From Streptomyces sp. YIM 121038 (GTDB lineage: Bacteria > Actinomycetota > Actinomycetes > Streptomycetales > Streptomycetaceae), in NCBI RefSeq assembly GCF_006088715.1, contig NZ_CP030771.1, positions 7,128,001 to 7,192,000 on the forward strand: 64,000 nucleotides of DNA, in the 5' to 3' direction. How positions within the stretch are numbered: position 1 is the first letter of the stretch; each line of letters starts with the position of its first letter. The notes beneath the pieces were generated by a model. It did not search any database. It had not been told where the DNA came from and saw only the letters and a program-made list of their open reading frames with translations. This document shows positions 1-8,559 of this stretch, in pieces. The translations under genes and the position numbers were made by a program.

Positions 1-357
1 CACGCGGGCGCGGTGGTGGAACCGGACCTCACGGGCGACCTCGCGCAGGTGCAGGGCACGCTCTCCCGGGCCGCGTACCGGATCCTCCAGGAAGGCCTGA
101 CGAACGCGCTGCGGCACGGGGCGGGCGGCCCCGTCCAGGTCCGGGTGGCGGCCGCGCCGGACCGCCTCGAACTCCGCGTGGTCAACCGGACCGGGGCGGG
201 TCCCGGCCGGAGCCCGCGCGCCTTCCCGACCTCCGGGCACGGCCTGCCCGGACTCGCCGAGCGCGTACGGCTGCTGCACGGCGAGATGGAGTCCGGAGCC
301 GACGGGCCGCACCACTGGCGGCTCGCGGTCCGGCTGCCCGTACGGTTGCCCGCATGA
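1..357 (+). CDS. Sensor histidine kinase, C-terminal fragment (NarL-family type)
   Basis: Only the last 118 codons are inside the window; the gene begins upstream. The visible part is the ATP-binding domain of a HisKA_3-class kinase: the N-box reads RILQEGLTNALRHG, and a G-box GHGLPGLAERVRLLHG follows about 50 residues later. Kinases of this class sit in the membrane or cytosol and phosphorylate a NarL/LuxR-type regulator. The stop codon overlaps the ATG of exactly such a regulator (ATGA, 354-357), so the two genes are translationally coupled and are almost certainly a cognate pair. The sensed signal cannot be told because the sensor half is missing. Confidence 0.88.
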   Translation, partial: HAGAVVEPDLTGDLAQVQGTLSRAAYRILQEGLTNALRHGAGGPVQVRVAAAPDRLELRVVNRTGAGPGRSPRAFPTSGHGLPGLAERVRLLHGEMESGADGPHHWRLAVRLPVRLPA

Positions 358-1151
358 TCGACGCAGGGGCAGGGGCAGGGGCAGGGGCAGGGGCAGGGGC
401 AGCCGCGGACGTGCCGACGAGTCCCGTCGGCGCCGTCACGCCGCACCCCGTACCGAGCCCGGTGGACGCCCCCGCCGCACCCGGCCCCGCCGGCACCCCC
501 GTCACCCTCCTGATCGCGGACGACGACGCGGTGACGCGCAGCGGGCTGCGCGTGCTGCTCGCTGCGCAGCCGGGCATCGCCGTGGTCGGCGAGGCCGCCG
601 ACGGAGTCGAGGCGGTCGAGCAGGCGCGGCTGCTGCGCCCCGACGTCGTCCTGATGGACGTGCGGATGCCGCGCCGCAACGGGATCGAGGCCACCCGGCA
701 CCTCCTCGCCGACGCGGCCGACCCCCCGAAGGTCGTGGTGATCACCACCTTCGAGAACGACGACTACGTCACCGCCGCGCTCAGCGCGGGGGCCAGCGGG
801 TTCGTGCTCAAGCGGCGTCCGGTCCCGCAGATCGCGGAGGCGGTGCGCGTGGTGGCGGCCGGGGAGGCGATCCTCTTCCCCTCGGCGCTGCGCCGGATGG
901 TGGCCGCCCGCCCGCTGGGCTCCGCCGACGCGCTGCCGAACGCGGCGCTCACCGGGCGCGAGGAGGAGGTGCTGCGGCTCATGGCCACCGGTCTGTCCAA
1001 CCCGGAGATCGCCGAGTCGCTCACGGTGAGCATGGAGACGGTGAAGACCCACGTCGGGAACGTGCTGACCAAGCTCGGCGCCCAGAACAGGACCCACGCC
1101 GTGGTGATCGCCTACGAATCCGGCCTGGTGGTACCGGGCTTCACCGGCTGA
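354..1151 (+). CDS. LuxR/NarL-family response regulator with Gly-Ala N-terminal extension
   Basis: 265 aa. A receiver domain starts near residue 50 with the acidic pocket IADDDAV and the phosphoacceptor Asp102 in VVLMDVRMP. A LuxR-type helix-turn-helix occupies about residues 195-255 (LTGREEEVLRLMATGLSN and VKTHVGNVLTKLG). It is coupled to the upstream kinase by a 4-bp overlap and should be its DNA-binding partner. The first 49 residues are unusual for the family: a Gly-Ala run encoded by six perfect GGGGCA hexamers, then a Pro/Ala-rich linker. No good ribosome-binding site precedes the ATG, which fits coupling, but a later start just before the receiver cannot be excluded. Target genes are unknown. 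Confidence 0.9.
   Translation: MIDAGAGAGAGAGAGAAADVPTSPVGAVTPHPVPSPVDAPAAPGPAGTPVTLLIADDDAVTRSGLRVLLAAQPGIAVVGEAADGVEAVEQARLLRPDVVLMDVRMPRRNGIEATRHLLADAADPPKVVVITTFENDDYVTAALSAGASGFVLKRRPVPQIAEAVRVVAAGEAILFPSALRRMVAARPLGSADALPNAALTGREEEVLRLMATGLSNPEIAESLTVSMETVKTHVGNVLTKLGAQNRTHAVVIAYESGLVVPGFTG
366..401 (+). repeat. Six tandem GGGGCA hexamers inside the response-regulator gene
   Basis: Six perfect copies of a 6-bp unit encode six Gly-Ala dipeptides in the N-terminal extension of the regulator. Changes in copy number would stay in frame, so the tract may vary in length between strains without breaking the gene. Confidence 0.95.
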
Positions 1152-1576
1152 CCCCCTGCTGCCGCCCCGGCCGCCGCCCCGGCCACCCGCGCGCCGCCGC
1201 CCCGGCCCCCGCCCGCCGCGGCACCGGCCGCCACGCCCGTCCCGCCCACCTCCTCCGCCCCGAGGTCAAGACACCGACGGCATCGGGGAATTGGACTTTC
1301 CGAATTGGTCCGTACTATTTCCCGGCATGCCCGCCATAAAGAGGTCTCAACTCGGAAAAGGTGGCTGCCCAAAGCTGCATTCGATCTTGCTCACCCGGTG
1401 GCGAGTGGACTATACCTGTGCGCGTCCGCACGGTCCGGTCGGCAAGCCGTGGTTCGCCCTTTCGAGCGCCGCCGGACACGTCCCGCACCATCGCACGACC
1501 CCAGCTTCACTACTCCGCGGTGCCGGGGAGGATCCGGTTCACCGCCTGAGTCCTGGAAGAGAGCGAGGACTTGAGC
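1152..1576. other. Intergenic region upstream of ngcE
   Basis: No credible gene. The first 110 bases are a C-rich, repetitive stretch of CCG/GCC runs following the regulator. From about 1280 the base composition falls to more ordinary promoter-like values. The second half holds the DasR-type element at 1404-1419 and must carry the promoter and 5' leader of ngcEFG. Confidence 0.7.
1404..1419. promoter_or_regulatory. Candidate DasR-responsive element (dre)
   Basis: The sequence AGTGGACTATACCTGT matches 12 of 16 positions of the palindromic dre consensus as I remember it (AGTGGTCTAGACCACT). It lies about 160 bases upstream of ngcE. DasR is the GntR-family GlcNAc-responsive repressor that controls GlcNAc and chitobiose uptake in Streptomyces, so a dre before an ngcEFG operon is expected. 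The site is read by eye and the mismatches leave real doubt. Confidence 0.5.
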
Positions 1577-3019
1577 ATGGGATCCACCTCTGGAACGCCC
1601 GGTATGTCCGGCGTCGGCCGCCGCGATCTGATCAAGCGCAGCGCGGCCCTCGGCCTCATCACCGTCCCCACGATGGGCTTCCTGTCCGCCTGCGCCTCCG
1701 GCGGCGGTGACGACGACGAGAAGGCCAAGACGGTCAAGAAGACCAAGGACAACCCCTTCGGCGTCGCCAAGGACAACGACCTGGACGTCTTCATCTTCAA
1801 GGGCGGCTACGGCGACGAGTACGCCAAGGCGTGGGAGGCGTCCTTCGAGAAGAAGTACGGCGGCGACGTCTCCCACAGCGGCGAGCAGGACGTGACCGGA
1901 AAGCTCCAGCCCCGCTTCAACAAGGGCAATCCGCCGGACGTCGTCGACGACTCCGGGTCGAAGAAGATGAAGCTCGACACGCTGTTCAAGGACGGCCATC
2001 TGACCGACCTCACGCAGCTGCTCGACGCGCCGTCCATCGACGACCCGAGCAAGAAGATCCGGGACATCATGCTGCCCGGCACCATCGAACAGGGCACGTT
2101 CGGCGGGAAGTTCCACGCGCTGTTCTACGTCTACGCGGCCTGGGGCCTCTGGTACTCCAACAAGCTCTTCAAGAAGCACGGTTGGGACGTGCCCAAGACC
2201 TGGGACCAGCTCCTGGACATCATGAAGGACGCCAAGTCCAAGGGCATCGGCGGCCTCGCCCACCAGGGCAAGTACCCGTACTACATGAACATCGTGATCA
2301 TGGACCTGATCGCCAAGACCGGCGGCATGGACGCCGTGAAGGCGATCGACAACCTCGACCCCAAGGCGTTCGTCGGCAACGACGCCGCCGAGCGCTCCAT
2401 CGAGGCGGTCTACGAGATCGTGGAGAAGGGCCTGCTGATGCCGGGCACCAACTCCCTGGAGCACACCGAGGCCCAGACCAAGTGGAACGAGTACAAGGCG
2501 GTCTTCATCCCGTCCGGCTCCTGGCTGGAGAACGAGCAGGCGAAGCAGACGCCCGCGGACTTCGAGATGACGTTCCTGCCGCTGCCGCTGCTCCCCGACT
2601 CCAAGATGAAGCTGCACGCCGTGCGCGTCGGCGCCGACGAGCCCTTCATCGTGCCGGCCAAGGCCAAGAACGTCCCCGGCGGCCTGGAGTTCCTGCGCCG
2701 GATGCTGTCGAAGGAAGGCGCCACGGACTTCGCCAAGAAGGCCAGTTCGCTCTCCGTGCTCGGCCCGGAGTACGTCGACAAGAGCGTCGAGCTGCGCCCC
2801 GGCATCAAGACCGCGCTCGCGGCCGTCGACAACTGCCCGGTCCCGGAGCGCTTCAACTTCCGCTATTCGGAGTGGTACGGCGAACTGGACGTCGAGATCC
2901 AGAACGCCACCGGTGAACTGATGGCCAAGCGCCTCACGCCGAAGAAGTGGCTGGAGCGCTGCCAGAAAGCGGTCGACAAGGAACGCGCGAAGGGCACCGA
3001 CAAGAACAAGAGGAAGTAG
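1577..3019 (+). CDS. ngcE: N-acetylglucosamine/diacetylchitobiose ABC transporter, substrate-binding lipoprotein
   Basis: 480 aa. It captures GlcNAc or chitobiose outside the membrane and hands it to the NgcF/NgcG permease. The N-terminus has a twin-arginine motif (RRDLIKRSA) followed by a hydrophobic stretch and the lipobox LSAC, so it is probably a Tat-exported lipoprotein. The mature part has the family-1 solute-binding fold (WGLWYSNKLFKKHGWDVPKTW; PSGSWLENE). It heads a three-gene operon with two permeases and no ATPase, which fits use of the shared ATPase MsiK. I chose ATG 1577 because GAGG lies 8 bases upstream; TTG 1571 is too close to it. Substrate is inferred from similarity to the NgcE family; another amino sugar or disaccharide is possible. 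Confidence 0.88.
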   Translation: MGSTSGTPGMSGVGRRDLIKRSAALGLITVPTMGFLSACASGGGDDDEKAKTVKKTKDNPFGVAKDNDLDVFIFKGGYGDEYAKAWEASFEKKYGGDVSHSGEQDVTGKLQPRFNKGNPPDVVDDSGSKKMKLDTLFKDGHLTDLTQLLDAPSIDDPSKKIRDIMLPGTIEQGTFGGKFHALFYVYAAWGLWYSNKLFKKHGWDVPKTWDQLLDIMKDAKSKGIGGLAHQGKYPYYMNIVIMDLIAKTGGMDAVKAIDNLDPKAFVGNDAAERSIEAVYEIVEKGLLMPGTNSLEHTEAQTKWNEYKAVFIPSGSWLENEQAKQTPADFEMTFLPLPLLPDSKMKLHAVRVGADEPFIVPAKAKNVPGGLEFLRRMLSKEGATDFAKKASSLSVLGPEYVDKSVELRPGIKTALAAVDNCPVPERFNFRYSEWYGELDVEIQNATGELMAKRLTPKKWLERCQKAVDKERAKGTDKNKRK

Positions 3020-3053
3020 CGGCGAGGTTCAGGCGAGCCAGGAGCAGGGTGTC

Positions 3054-3983
3054 ATGCATCGGAATAAGTACCCGTTCATCGCGGGATTCCTCGTCCTTCC
3101 CGTCGGGCTCTACCTGTTGCTGGTGATCTGGCCCTACATCCAGACCATCAGCTACTCGTTCACCGACTGGAGCGGCGCCTCCCAGAAATTCAGTTTCGTC
3201 GGGTTCGACAATTACAAGGACCTGGCCGACGACGACGTCTTCTTGAAGGCGCTCCAGCACAACGCCCTGCTCCTGGTCCTCGTGCCGACCCTGACCATCC
3301 TGCTCTCGCTGTTCTTCGCCTTCATGGTGAACGTCGGCGGGCGGGGCGGCGCGGGCGGCGTCTCGGGCGTGAAGGGGTCCGGCTTCTACCGGATCGTCTT
3401 CTTCTTCCCGCAGGTCCTGTCCGTCGCGATCCTCGCCATCCTCTTCAAGGCGGTGTACCGCGGCGACGACTCGGGCCTGATCAACGGCAGCCTCCAGGCC
3501 GTCGGGCTCGGCGACAAGAACCACCCGACGGAGTGGCTGAACGACCCCGACCTGGTCCTGTGGTGCATCGTCTTCGTGATGATCTGGGCCGGCGCGGGCT
3601 TCTACATGGTCCTGTTCTCCGCCGCCATGCAGTCCATCCCGAGGGACATCTACGAGGCCGCGCTCCTCGACGGCGCCGGGCGGATCCAGACCTTCTTCCG
3701 GGTGACGCTCCCGCTGCTCTGGGAGACCATCCAGACGGCCTGGGTGTTCCTCGCCATCCTCTCCATGGACGCGTTCCTGCTGATCTCCACGCTCACCTCC
3801 CAGGACTTCGGCGGCGGCCCCGACCACAGCAGCGAGGTCATCTCGACGTACCTGATGCGCAACTTCCAGACGTACAGCAAGAGCGGCTACGCCTGCGCCA
3901 TGGGCGTCGTGATGCTGCTGCTCACCCTGATCGTGTCCATCGTCACGCTGCGGCTCAGCCGCCGCGAGCGCATCGAGTACTAG
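3054..3983 (+). CDS. ngcF: Sugar ABC transporter permease (MalF type), NgcF
   Basis: 309 aa with six expected membrane helices. It is one of the two membrane subunits of the GlcNAc/chitobiose importer. The first helix follows immediately after the start (FIAGFLVLPVGLYLLLVIWP). The EAA loop that docks the ATPase is visible as EAALLDGAGRIQTFFRVTLP near residue 200. The gene begins 34 bases after ngcE. The ATPase subunit is absent from the operon and is presumably MsiK encoded elsewhere. Confidence 0.9.
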   Translation: MHRNKYPFIAGFLVLPVGLYLLLVIWPYIQTISYSFTDWSGASQKFSFVGFDNYKDLADDDVFLKALQHNALLLVLVPTLTILLSLFFAFMVNVGGRGGAGGVSGVKGSGFYRIVFFFPQVLSVAILAILFKAVYRGDDSGLINGSLQAVGLGDKNHPTEWLNDPDLVLWCIVFVMIWAGAGFYMVLFSAAMQSIPRDIYEAALLDGAGRIQTFFRVTLPLLWETIQTAWVFLAILSMDAFLLISTLTSQDFGGGPDHSSEVISTYLMRNFQTYSKSGYACAMGVVMLLLTLIVSIVTLRLSRRERIEY

Positions 3984-3998
3984 GGAGGCGCGAGCGAC

Positions 3999-4931
3999 AT
4001 GACGGCTCCCGCGACGCAACCCCCCGTCACCAAGGCCGCCGTACCCGGGCAGCGCGGCGGCACGCGCGGCGGCCCCGGCCGCCGCGACGGGATGGAGGGC
4101 AAGACCCTCAACGCCTTCTCGCACGGCTTCCTGGTCCTGTGGGCGATCATGATCGTCCTGCCGCTCTTCTGGATCCTGCTCGGCAACTTCAAGACCGACT
4201 CGCAGATCAAGTCCAGCGCCTGGACCTGGCCCACCGAGTGGACCTTCGACGCCTTCCAGCGCGGCTGGGAGAAGGGCGTGGGCGACTATCTGCTCAACAC
4301 CCTCATCGTGATGGTCTTCTCGGTCCCGCTCACGATGCTGCTCGGCGCCATGGCGGCCTACGTCCTGGCCCGCTACGAGTTCTTCGGCAACCGGTTCCTG
4401 TACTACTTCTTCGTGGCCGGGTCGATGTTCCCGGTGTTCCTCGCGCTCGTCCCGCTGTACTTCATGGTCGACCGCCTGGGCATGCTGAACACGTACCAGG
4501 GGCTGATCCTCGTGTACGTGGCGTACTCGCTGCCCTTCACCGTGTTCTACCTGTACTCGTTCTTCCGGACGCTGCCCACGGCCGTGCACGAGGCCGCGGT
4601 GATCGACGGGGCCTCGCACACCCGGGTCTTCTTCCAGATCATGGTGCCGATGGCGAAGCCCGGCCTGATCAGCGTCGGGATCTTCAACGTGCTCGGCCAG
4701 TGGAACCAGTACATCCTGCCCCTCACCCTCATGCAGAAGCAGAGCGGCGGCGACGAGGACCGCTCGATGCTCGCCCAGGGCCTGGTGAGCCTGATGAACC
4801 AGGGGAACTACGAGACCGACCTGCCCGCCCTGTACGCGGGCATGACGATCTCCATGATCCCGGTGTTCGTGGTCTACGCGTCCTTCCAGCGACAGGTCCA
4901 GTCGGGTCTCACCGTGGCCACCCTGAAGTGA
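3999..4931 (+). CDS. ngcG: Sugar ABC transporter permease (MalG type), NgcG
   Basis: 310 aa, the second membrane subunit. A cytosolic N-terminus of about 40 residues rich in Gly, Pro and Arg precedes the first helix (LVLWAIMIVLPLFWILLGNF). The EAA loop is EAAVIDGASHTRVFFQIMVP. It starts 15 bases after ngcF with a GGGAGGCG ribosome-binding site and closes the ngcEFG operon before a strong hairpin at 4981-5037. MalG-type permeases pair one-to-one with MalF-type permeases. Confidence 0.9.
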   Translation: MTAPATQPPVTKAAVPGQRGGTRGGPGRRDGMEGKTLNAFSHGFLVLWAIMIVLPLFWILLGNFKTDSQIKSSAWTWPTEWTFDAFQRGWEKGVGDYLLNTLIVMVFSVPLTMLLGAMAAYVLARYEFFGNRFLYYFFVAGSMFPVFLALVPLYFMVDRLGMLNTYQGLILVYVAYSLPFTVFYLYSFFRTLPTAVHEAAVIDGASHTRVFFQIMVPMAKPGLISVGIFNVLGQWNQYILPLTLMQKQSGGDEDRSMLAQGLVSLMNQGNYETDLPALYAGMTISMIPVFVVYASFQRQVQSGLTVATLK

Positions 4932-4980
4932 GCCCGGCGCCCGGCAGGCGTCAACCCATCAAGTGAAGACGGAGCCCCGT

Positions 4981-5037
4981 GCGCGGGCCGGGGCCGGACG
5001 GAGAGGTGTGACCTCGGCCTCCGGTCCCGGCCCGCGC
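4981..5037 (+). terminator. Terminator of the ngcEFG operon
   Basis: An 18-bp stem (4981-4998 with 5020-5037, one G-U pair) encloses a 21-base loop that itself contains the small hairpin GAGGT/ACCTC. It lies 50 bases after ngcG. There is no T run, as is usual for terminators in this genus. The remaining leader to 5178 must hold the promoter of the ROK gene, but I see no convincing -35/-10 pair. Confidence 0.75.
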
Positions 5038-5178
5038 GCGTACCCCGACGGGCCCGCCGAGCACCCCTGGATTTCCCTCAAGGACTTGACTGCGGTAACA
5101 CCTTCAGCAGAGCTTGGAGTTCACAACTTGTACGGGCGGCGAGGGCGCCGTCCGCCATAGGCGGGAGTGGATGAGTCG

Positions 5179-6378
5179 ATGGAGACTCCGGGGTCGCAGT
5201 CGTCACTGCACCGAGCAAACCTCGAGCGGGTCGTGCGCGCGGTACGGCTCGCGGGATCGCTCACGCAGGCGGAGATCGCCAGGACGACGGGCCTGTCCGC
5301 CGCGACCGTGTCGAACATCGTCCGGGAGCTGAAGGACGGCGGCACCGTCGAGGTCACGCCCACGTCGGCGGGCGGCCGCCGGGCCCGCAGCGTCTCGCTC
5401 AGCGGCGACGCGGGCATGGTCATCGGCGTGGACTTCGGCCACACCCACCTGCGCGTGGCCCTCGGCAACCTGGCCCACAAGGTGCTCGCCGAGCAGTCCG
5501 AGCCCCTGGACGTGGACGCCTCCGCGGCCCAGGGCTTCGACCGGGCCGAGCGCCTGGTCGGCCAGCTGATCGAGCAGGCGGGCGTGGACCGGGCCAAGGT
5601 CGCGGGCGTCGGCGTCGGCGTGCCCGGGCCCATCGACGTGGAGTCCGGCACCCTCGGCTCCACCTCGATCCTGCCGGGCTGGGCGGGCACCAAGCCCGCC
5701 GAGGAACTCAAGGACCGCCTCGGCGTGCCCGTGCACGTGGACAACGACGCCAACCTGGGTGCCCTGGGCGAGCTGGTGTGGGGCAGCGGCAAGGGCGTCA
5801 AGGACCTCGCGTACATCAAGGTCGCCAGCGGCGTCGGCGCCGGGCTCGTGATCAGCGGGCGGATCTACCGCGGCCCCGGCGGCACGGCGGGCGAGATCGG
5901 GCACATCACCCTGGACGAGTCCGGGCCCGTCTGCCGCTGCGGCAACCGCGGCTGCCTGGAGACCTTCACCGCCGCGCGCTACGTGCTCCCGCTGCTCCAG
6001 TCCAGCCACGGCACCGATCTGACCATGGAGCGCGTCGTCGCCCTCGCCCGCGAGGGCGACCCGGGCTGCCGCCGGGTGATCGCCGACGTCGGGCGGCACA
6101 TCGGCAGCGGCGTCGCGAACCTCTGCAACCTCCTGAACCCCAGCCGGGTGGTCCTCGGCGGCGCCCTCGCGGAGGCCGGCGAGCTGGTGCTCGGGCCGAT
6201 CCGCGAGTCGGTCGGGCGGTACGCCATCCCGAGCGCGGCCCGTCAACTGTCCGTACGTCCCGGGGCACTTGGCTCGCGTGCGGAGGTGCTCGGCGCCCTC
6301 GCCCTCGCGCTCAGCGAGATGGGGGATTCGACGCTTTTGGACGGGTCGGTTCCGACCGCCACACCTGCCTTCACTTAG
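5179..6378 (+). CDS. ROK-family transcriptional regulator, Rok7B7-like
   Basis: 399 aa. The N-terminal winged helix-turn-helix (LTQAEIARTTGLSAATVSNI) is followed by a sugar-kinase-like ROK domain with VIGVDFGHTHLRVALG and the zinc motif CRCGNRGCLE preceded by a GH pair. ROK repressors bind a sugar through this domain and leave or bind operators in response. It stands between ngcEFG and xylFGH. From memory S. coelicolor rok7B7 (SCO6008) has the same position and is tied to xylose transport, carbon catabolite control and antibiotic production. GGGAG lies 11 bases before ATG 5179; the in-frame GTG at 5167 overlaps that element, so 5179 is preferred. Confidence 0.9.
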   Translation: METPGSQSSLHRANLERVVRAVRLAGSLTQAEIARTTGLSAATVSNIVRELKDGGTVEVTPTSAGGRRARSVSLSGDAGMVIGVDFGHTHLRVALGNLAHKVLAEQSEPLDVDASAAQGFDRAERLVGQLIEQAGVDRAKVAGVGVGVPGPIDVESGTLGSTSILPGWAGTKPAEELKDRLGVPVHVDNDANLGALGELVWGSGKGVKDLAYIKVASGVGAGLVISGRIYRGPGGTAGEIGHITLDESGPVCRCGNRGCLETFTAARYVLPLLQSSHGTDLTMERVVALAREGDPGCRRVIADVGRHIGSGVANLCNLLNPSRVVLGGALAEAGELVLGPIRESVGRYAIPSAARQLSVRPGALGSRAEVLGALALALSEMGDSTLLDGSVPTATPAFT

Positions 6379-6407
6379 ATAACGCATGGCACCGTTGTCA
6401 TCTCGTT

Positions 6408-6422
6408 AAGGATTTACTCCTT
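6408..6422. promoter_or_regulatory. Inverted repeat upstream of xylF, candidate operator
   Basis: AAGGA and TCCTT are separated by five bases in the 122-base gap between the ROK gene and xylF, just before a TTGACG hexamer. Its position suits an operator for the adjacent ROK regulator. The arms are short, so chance is a fair alternative. Confidence 0.3.
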
Positions 6423-6500
6423 GACGCGTGTCGGGCGGCCGAGTTGACTTCGAGCCACCTCGGCCGCAACGACGCGGCCACGTCAGGGAGGCACCCCCAA

Positions 6501-7598
6501 ATGAATGCATGGACGCGCCGCGTCGTCATAGGCACCGCGACCCTTTCCATGGCCCTCGGCCTCGCCGCCTGCGGTGAGGCCGGAGGCGACGACGACAAGG
6601 GAAGCGGCGGCGACGGAAAGACCATTGGTCTGCTCCTTCCGGAGAACAAGACCACCCGCTACGAGACCTTCGACCGTCCGATCATGGAGTCGAAGATCAA
6701 GTCGCTCTGCGGCGACTGCGAGATCAAGTACAACAACGCCGCACAGGACATCGAGACCCAGAAGAAGCAATTCGACGCGCTCATTACGCAGGGCGTCAAG
6801 GTGATCATTCTCGACTCCGTGGACTACAAGTCCACGAAGGGCTGGATCGAGCGCGCCGACAAGGAGGGCGTCAAGGTCGTCGCGTACGACCGACTGGCCG
6901 AGGGCCCGCTGTCCGCGTACGTCAGCTACGACAACGAGAAGATCGGCCGCCTCCAGGGCGGCGCCCTGGTCAAGGCCCTCGGGGCCAAGGCCAAGAGCTC
7001 CAACGTCGTCATGATCAACGGCTCGCCGACCGACCCGAACGCCCCGTTCTTCAAGAAGGGCGCCCACTCGGTGCTCGACAAGAACGTGAAGAAGGTCGTC
7101 TACGAGCAGGACATCCCCGACTGGTCGCCCGACGAGGCCAACCGGAAGATGGCCACCGCCATCGACAAGCTCGGCAAGGACGGCTTCGACGGCGTCTACT
7201 CCGCCAACGACGGCATGGCCGGCGGCATCATCACCGCCCTCAAGCAGCGCGGCATCGAGGTCCCCGTCGGCGGCCAGGACGCCGAGCTCGCGGGCATCCA
7301 GCGGTTGCTGAGCGGCGAGCAGGACTTCACGATCTACAAGCAGATCAAGCCGGAGGCCGAGACCACCGCCGAGATCGCGGTCCGGCTGCTCAAGGGCAAG
7401 AAGATCGACGACCTCATCGACCGCAAGGTCGACTCCCTGAGCGGCGACTACAAGGGCATCCCCGCCAAGCTCTACGACGCCCAGGCCATCACCAAGGACG
7501 ACGTGGCCGGCACGATCGTCAAGGACAAGGTCTACAAGGCGAGCGAGATCTGCACCAAGCAGTTCAAGGCCGCCTGCGACGAGGCCGGGATCAAGTAG
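6501..7598 (+). CDS. xylF: D-xylose ABC transporter, substrate-binding lipoprotein
   Basis: 365 aa. A signal peptide with lipobox LAAC is followed by a type-1 periplasmic-binding fold. The stretch VVAYDRLAEG followed by YVSYDNEKIGRLQG is characteristic of XylF. It binds D-xylose at the outer face and feeds XylGH. ATG 6501 has AGGGAGG 9 bases upstream. It is the first gene of xylFGH, directly downstream of the ROK regulator that probably controls it. A hairpin in the gap before xylG may set the usual excess of binding protein over membrane components. Confidence 0.93.
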   Translation: MNAWTRRVVIGTATLSMALGLAACGEAGGDDDKGSGGDGKTIGLLLPENKTTRYETFDRPIMESKIKSLCGDCEIKYNNAAQDIETQKKQFDALITQGVKVIILDSVDYKSTKGWIERADKEGVKVVAYDRLAEGPLSAYVSYDNEKIGRLQGGALVKALGAKAKSSNVVMINGSPTDPNAPFFKKGAHSVLDKNVKKVVYEQDIPDWSPDEANRKMATAIDKLGKDGFDGVYSANDGMAGGIITALKQRGIEVPVGGQDAELAGIQRLLSGEQDFTIYKQIKPEAETTAEIAVRLLKGKKIDDLIDRKVDSLSGDYKGIPAKLYDAQAITKDDVAGTIVKDKVYKASEICTKQFKAACDEAGIK

Positions 7599-7660
7599 CC
7601 CCGCCCGTTCCTCCCGGGAGTTGACGCGGCCACGCGGCCGCGAGACACCTTCCCCAGCGT

Positions 7661-7721
7661 CCGGTGCCCGCACGTTCCTCTCCCGGCACCTCCCGCCCCG
7701 CAGCCGGAGGGCGGGCACCGG
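7661..7721 (+). promoter_or_regulatory. Hairpin between xylF and xylG, possible attenuator
   Basis: An 11-bp perfect stem (CCGGTGCCCGC at 7661-7671 with its complement at 7711-7721) closes a 39-base loop in the 175-base gap after xylF. Structures in this position commonly stabilise the binding-protein mRNA or reduce read-through into the ATPase and permease genes. Confidence 0.45.
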
Positions 7722-7773
7722 CACCCCCTTGTTCACCATCCCCGCCGGTCAGGCGGCGAAGGAGATGATTCAC

Positions 7774-8559
7774 GTGTCCGCTACGCCCGTGCTGGCGTTG
7801 CGCGGGGTCTCCAAGCGGTTCGGCGCCGTCCAGGCGCTCACGGACGTAGACCTCGAGATCCACACCGGTGAGGTGGTCGCCCTCGTCGGCGACAACGGCG
7901 CCGGAAAGTCCACCCTCGTCAAGACCATCTCGGGCGTCCACCCCATCGACGAGGGCGCCATCGAGTGGGAGGGCCGCGAGGTCCGCGTCGGCCGCCCCCA
8001 CGACGCCCAGAACCTCGGCGTCGCCACCGTCTACCAGGACCTCGCGCTCTGCGACAACCTCGACGTCGTCGCCAACCTGTTCCTCGGCAGCGAGCTGAAG
8101 AGCGCCTCCGTCCTCGACGAGATCAGGATGGAGAAGCGCGCCCGGGAGCTCCTGGAGACGCTGTCCATCCGCATCCCGAGCGTCCGCATCCCCATCGCCG
8201 CCCTCTCCGGCGGCCAGCGGCAGGTCGTCGCCATCGCCCGCGCCCTCGTCGGCGACCCCAAGGTGGTCATCCTCGACGAGCCCACCGCGGCCCTCGGCGT
8301 CGAGCAGACCGCGCAGGTCCTCGACCTCGTGGAGCGGCTGCGCGAGCGCGGCCACGGCGTCATCCTCATCAGCCACAACATGGCCGACGTGCGCGCCGTC
8401 GCCGACCGCGTCGCGGTCCTCAGGCTCGGCCGCAACAACGGCGTCTTCCACGTCGCCGACACCTCCCCCGAAGAGATCATCGCCGCCATCACCGGCGCCA
8501 CGGACAACGCCGTGACCCGCCGCCGGGCGCGTACCGCCACGAAGGAGGACGCGAAGTGA
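7774..8559 (+). CDS. xylG: D-xylose ABC transporter, ATP-binding protein
   Basis: 261 aa with a single nucleotide-binding domain: Walker A GDNGAGKST, signature LSGGQRQ, Walker B VVILDEPTAALG and the switch His in ISHNMADV. Enterobacterial XylG has two fused domains of about 510 aa; the single-domain form is the usual actinobacterial version and would act as a dimer. ATG 7765 directly abuts GAAGGAG, so GTG 7774, nine bases after that element, is the likelier start. Its stop overlaps the GTG of xylH. Confidence 0.92.
   Translation: MSATPVLALRGVSKRFGAVQALTDVDLEIHTGEVVALVGDNGAGKSTLVKTISGVHPIDEGAIEWEGREVRVGRPHDAQNLGVATVYQDLALCDNLDVVANLFLGSELKSASVLDEIRMEKRARELLETLSIRIPSVRIPIAALSGGQRQVVAIARALVGDPKVVILDEPTAALGVEQTAQVLDLVERLRERGHGVILISHNMADVRAVADRVAVLRLGRNNGVFHVADTSPEEIIAAITGATDNAVTRRRARTATKEDAK

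Noticed and set aside
5086..5091. TTGACT as the -35 box of the ROK gene
   Set aside because: No acceptable -10 hexamer lies 16-19 bases downstream, so no promoter is claimed.
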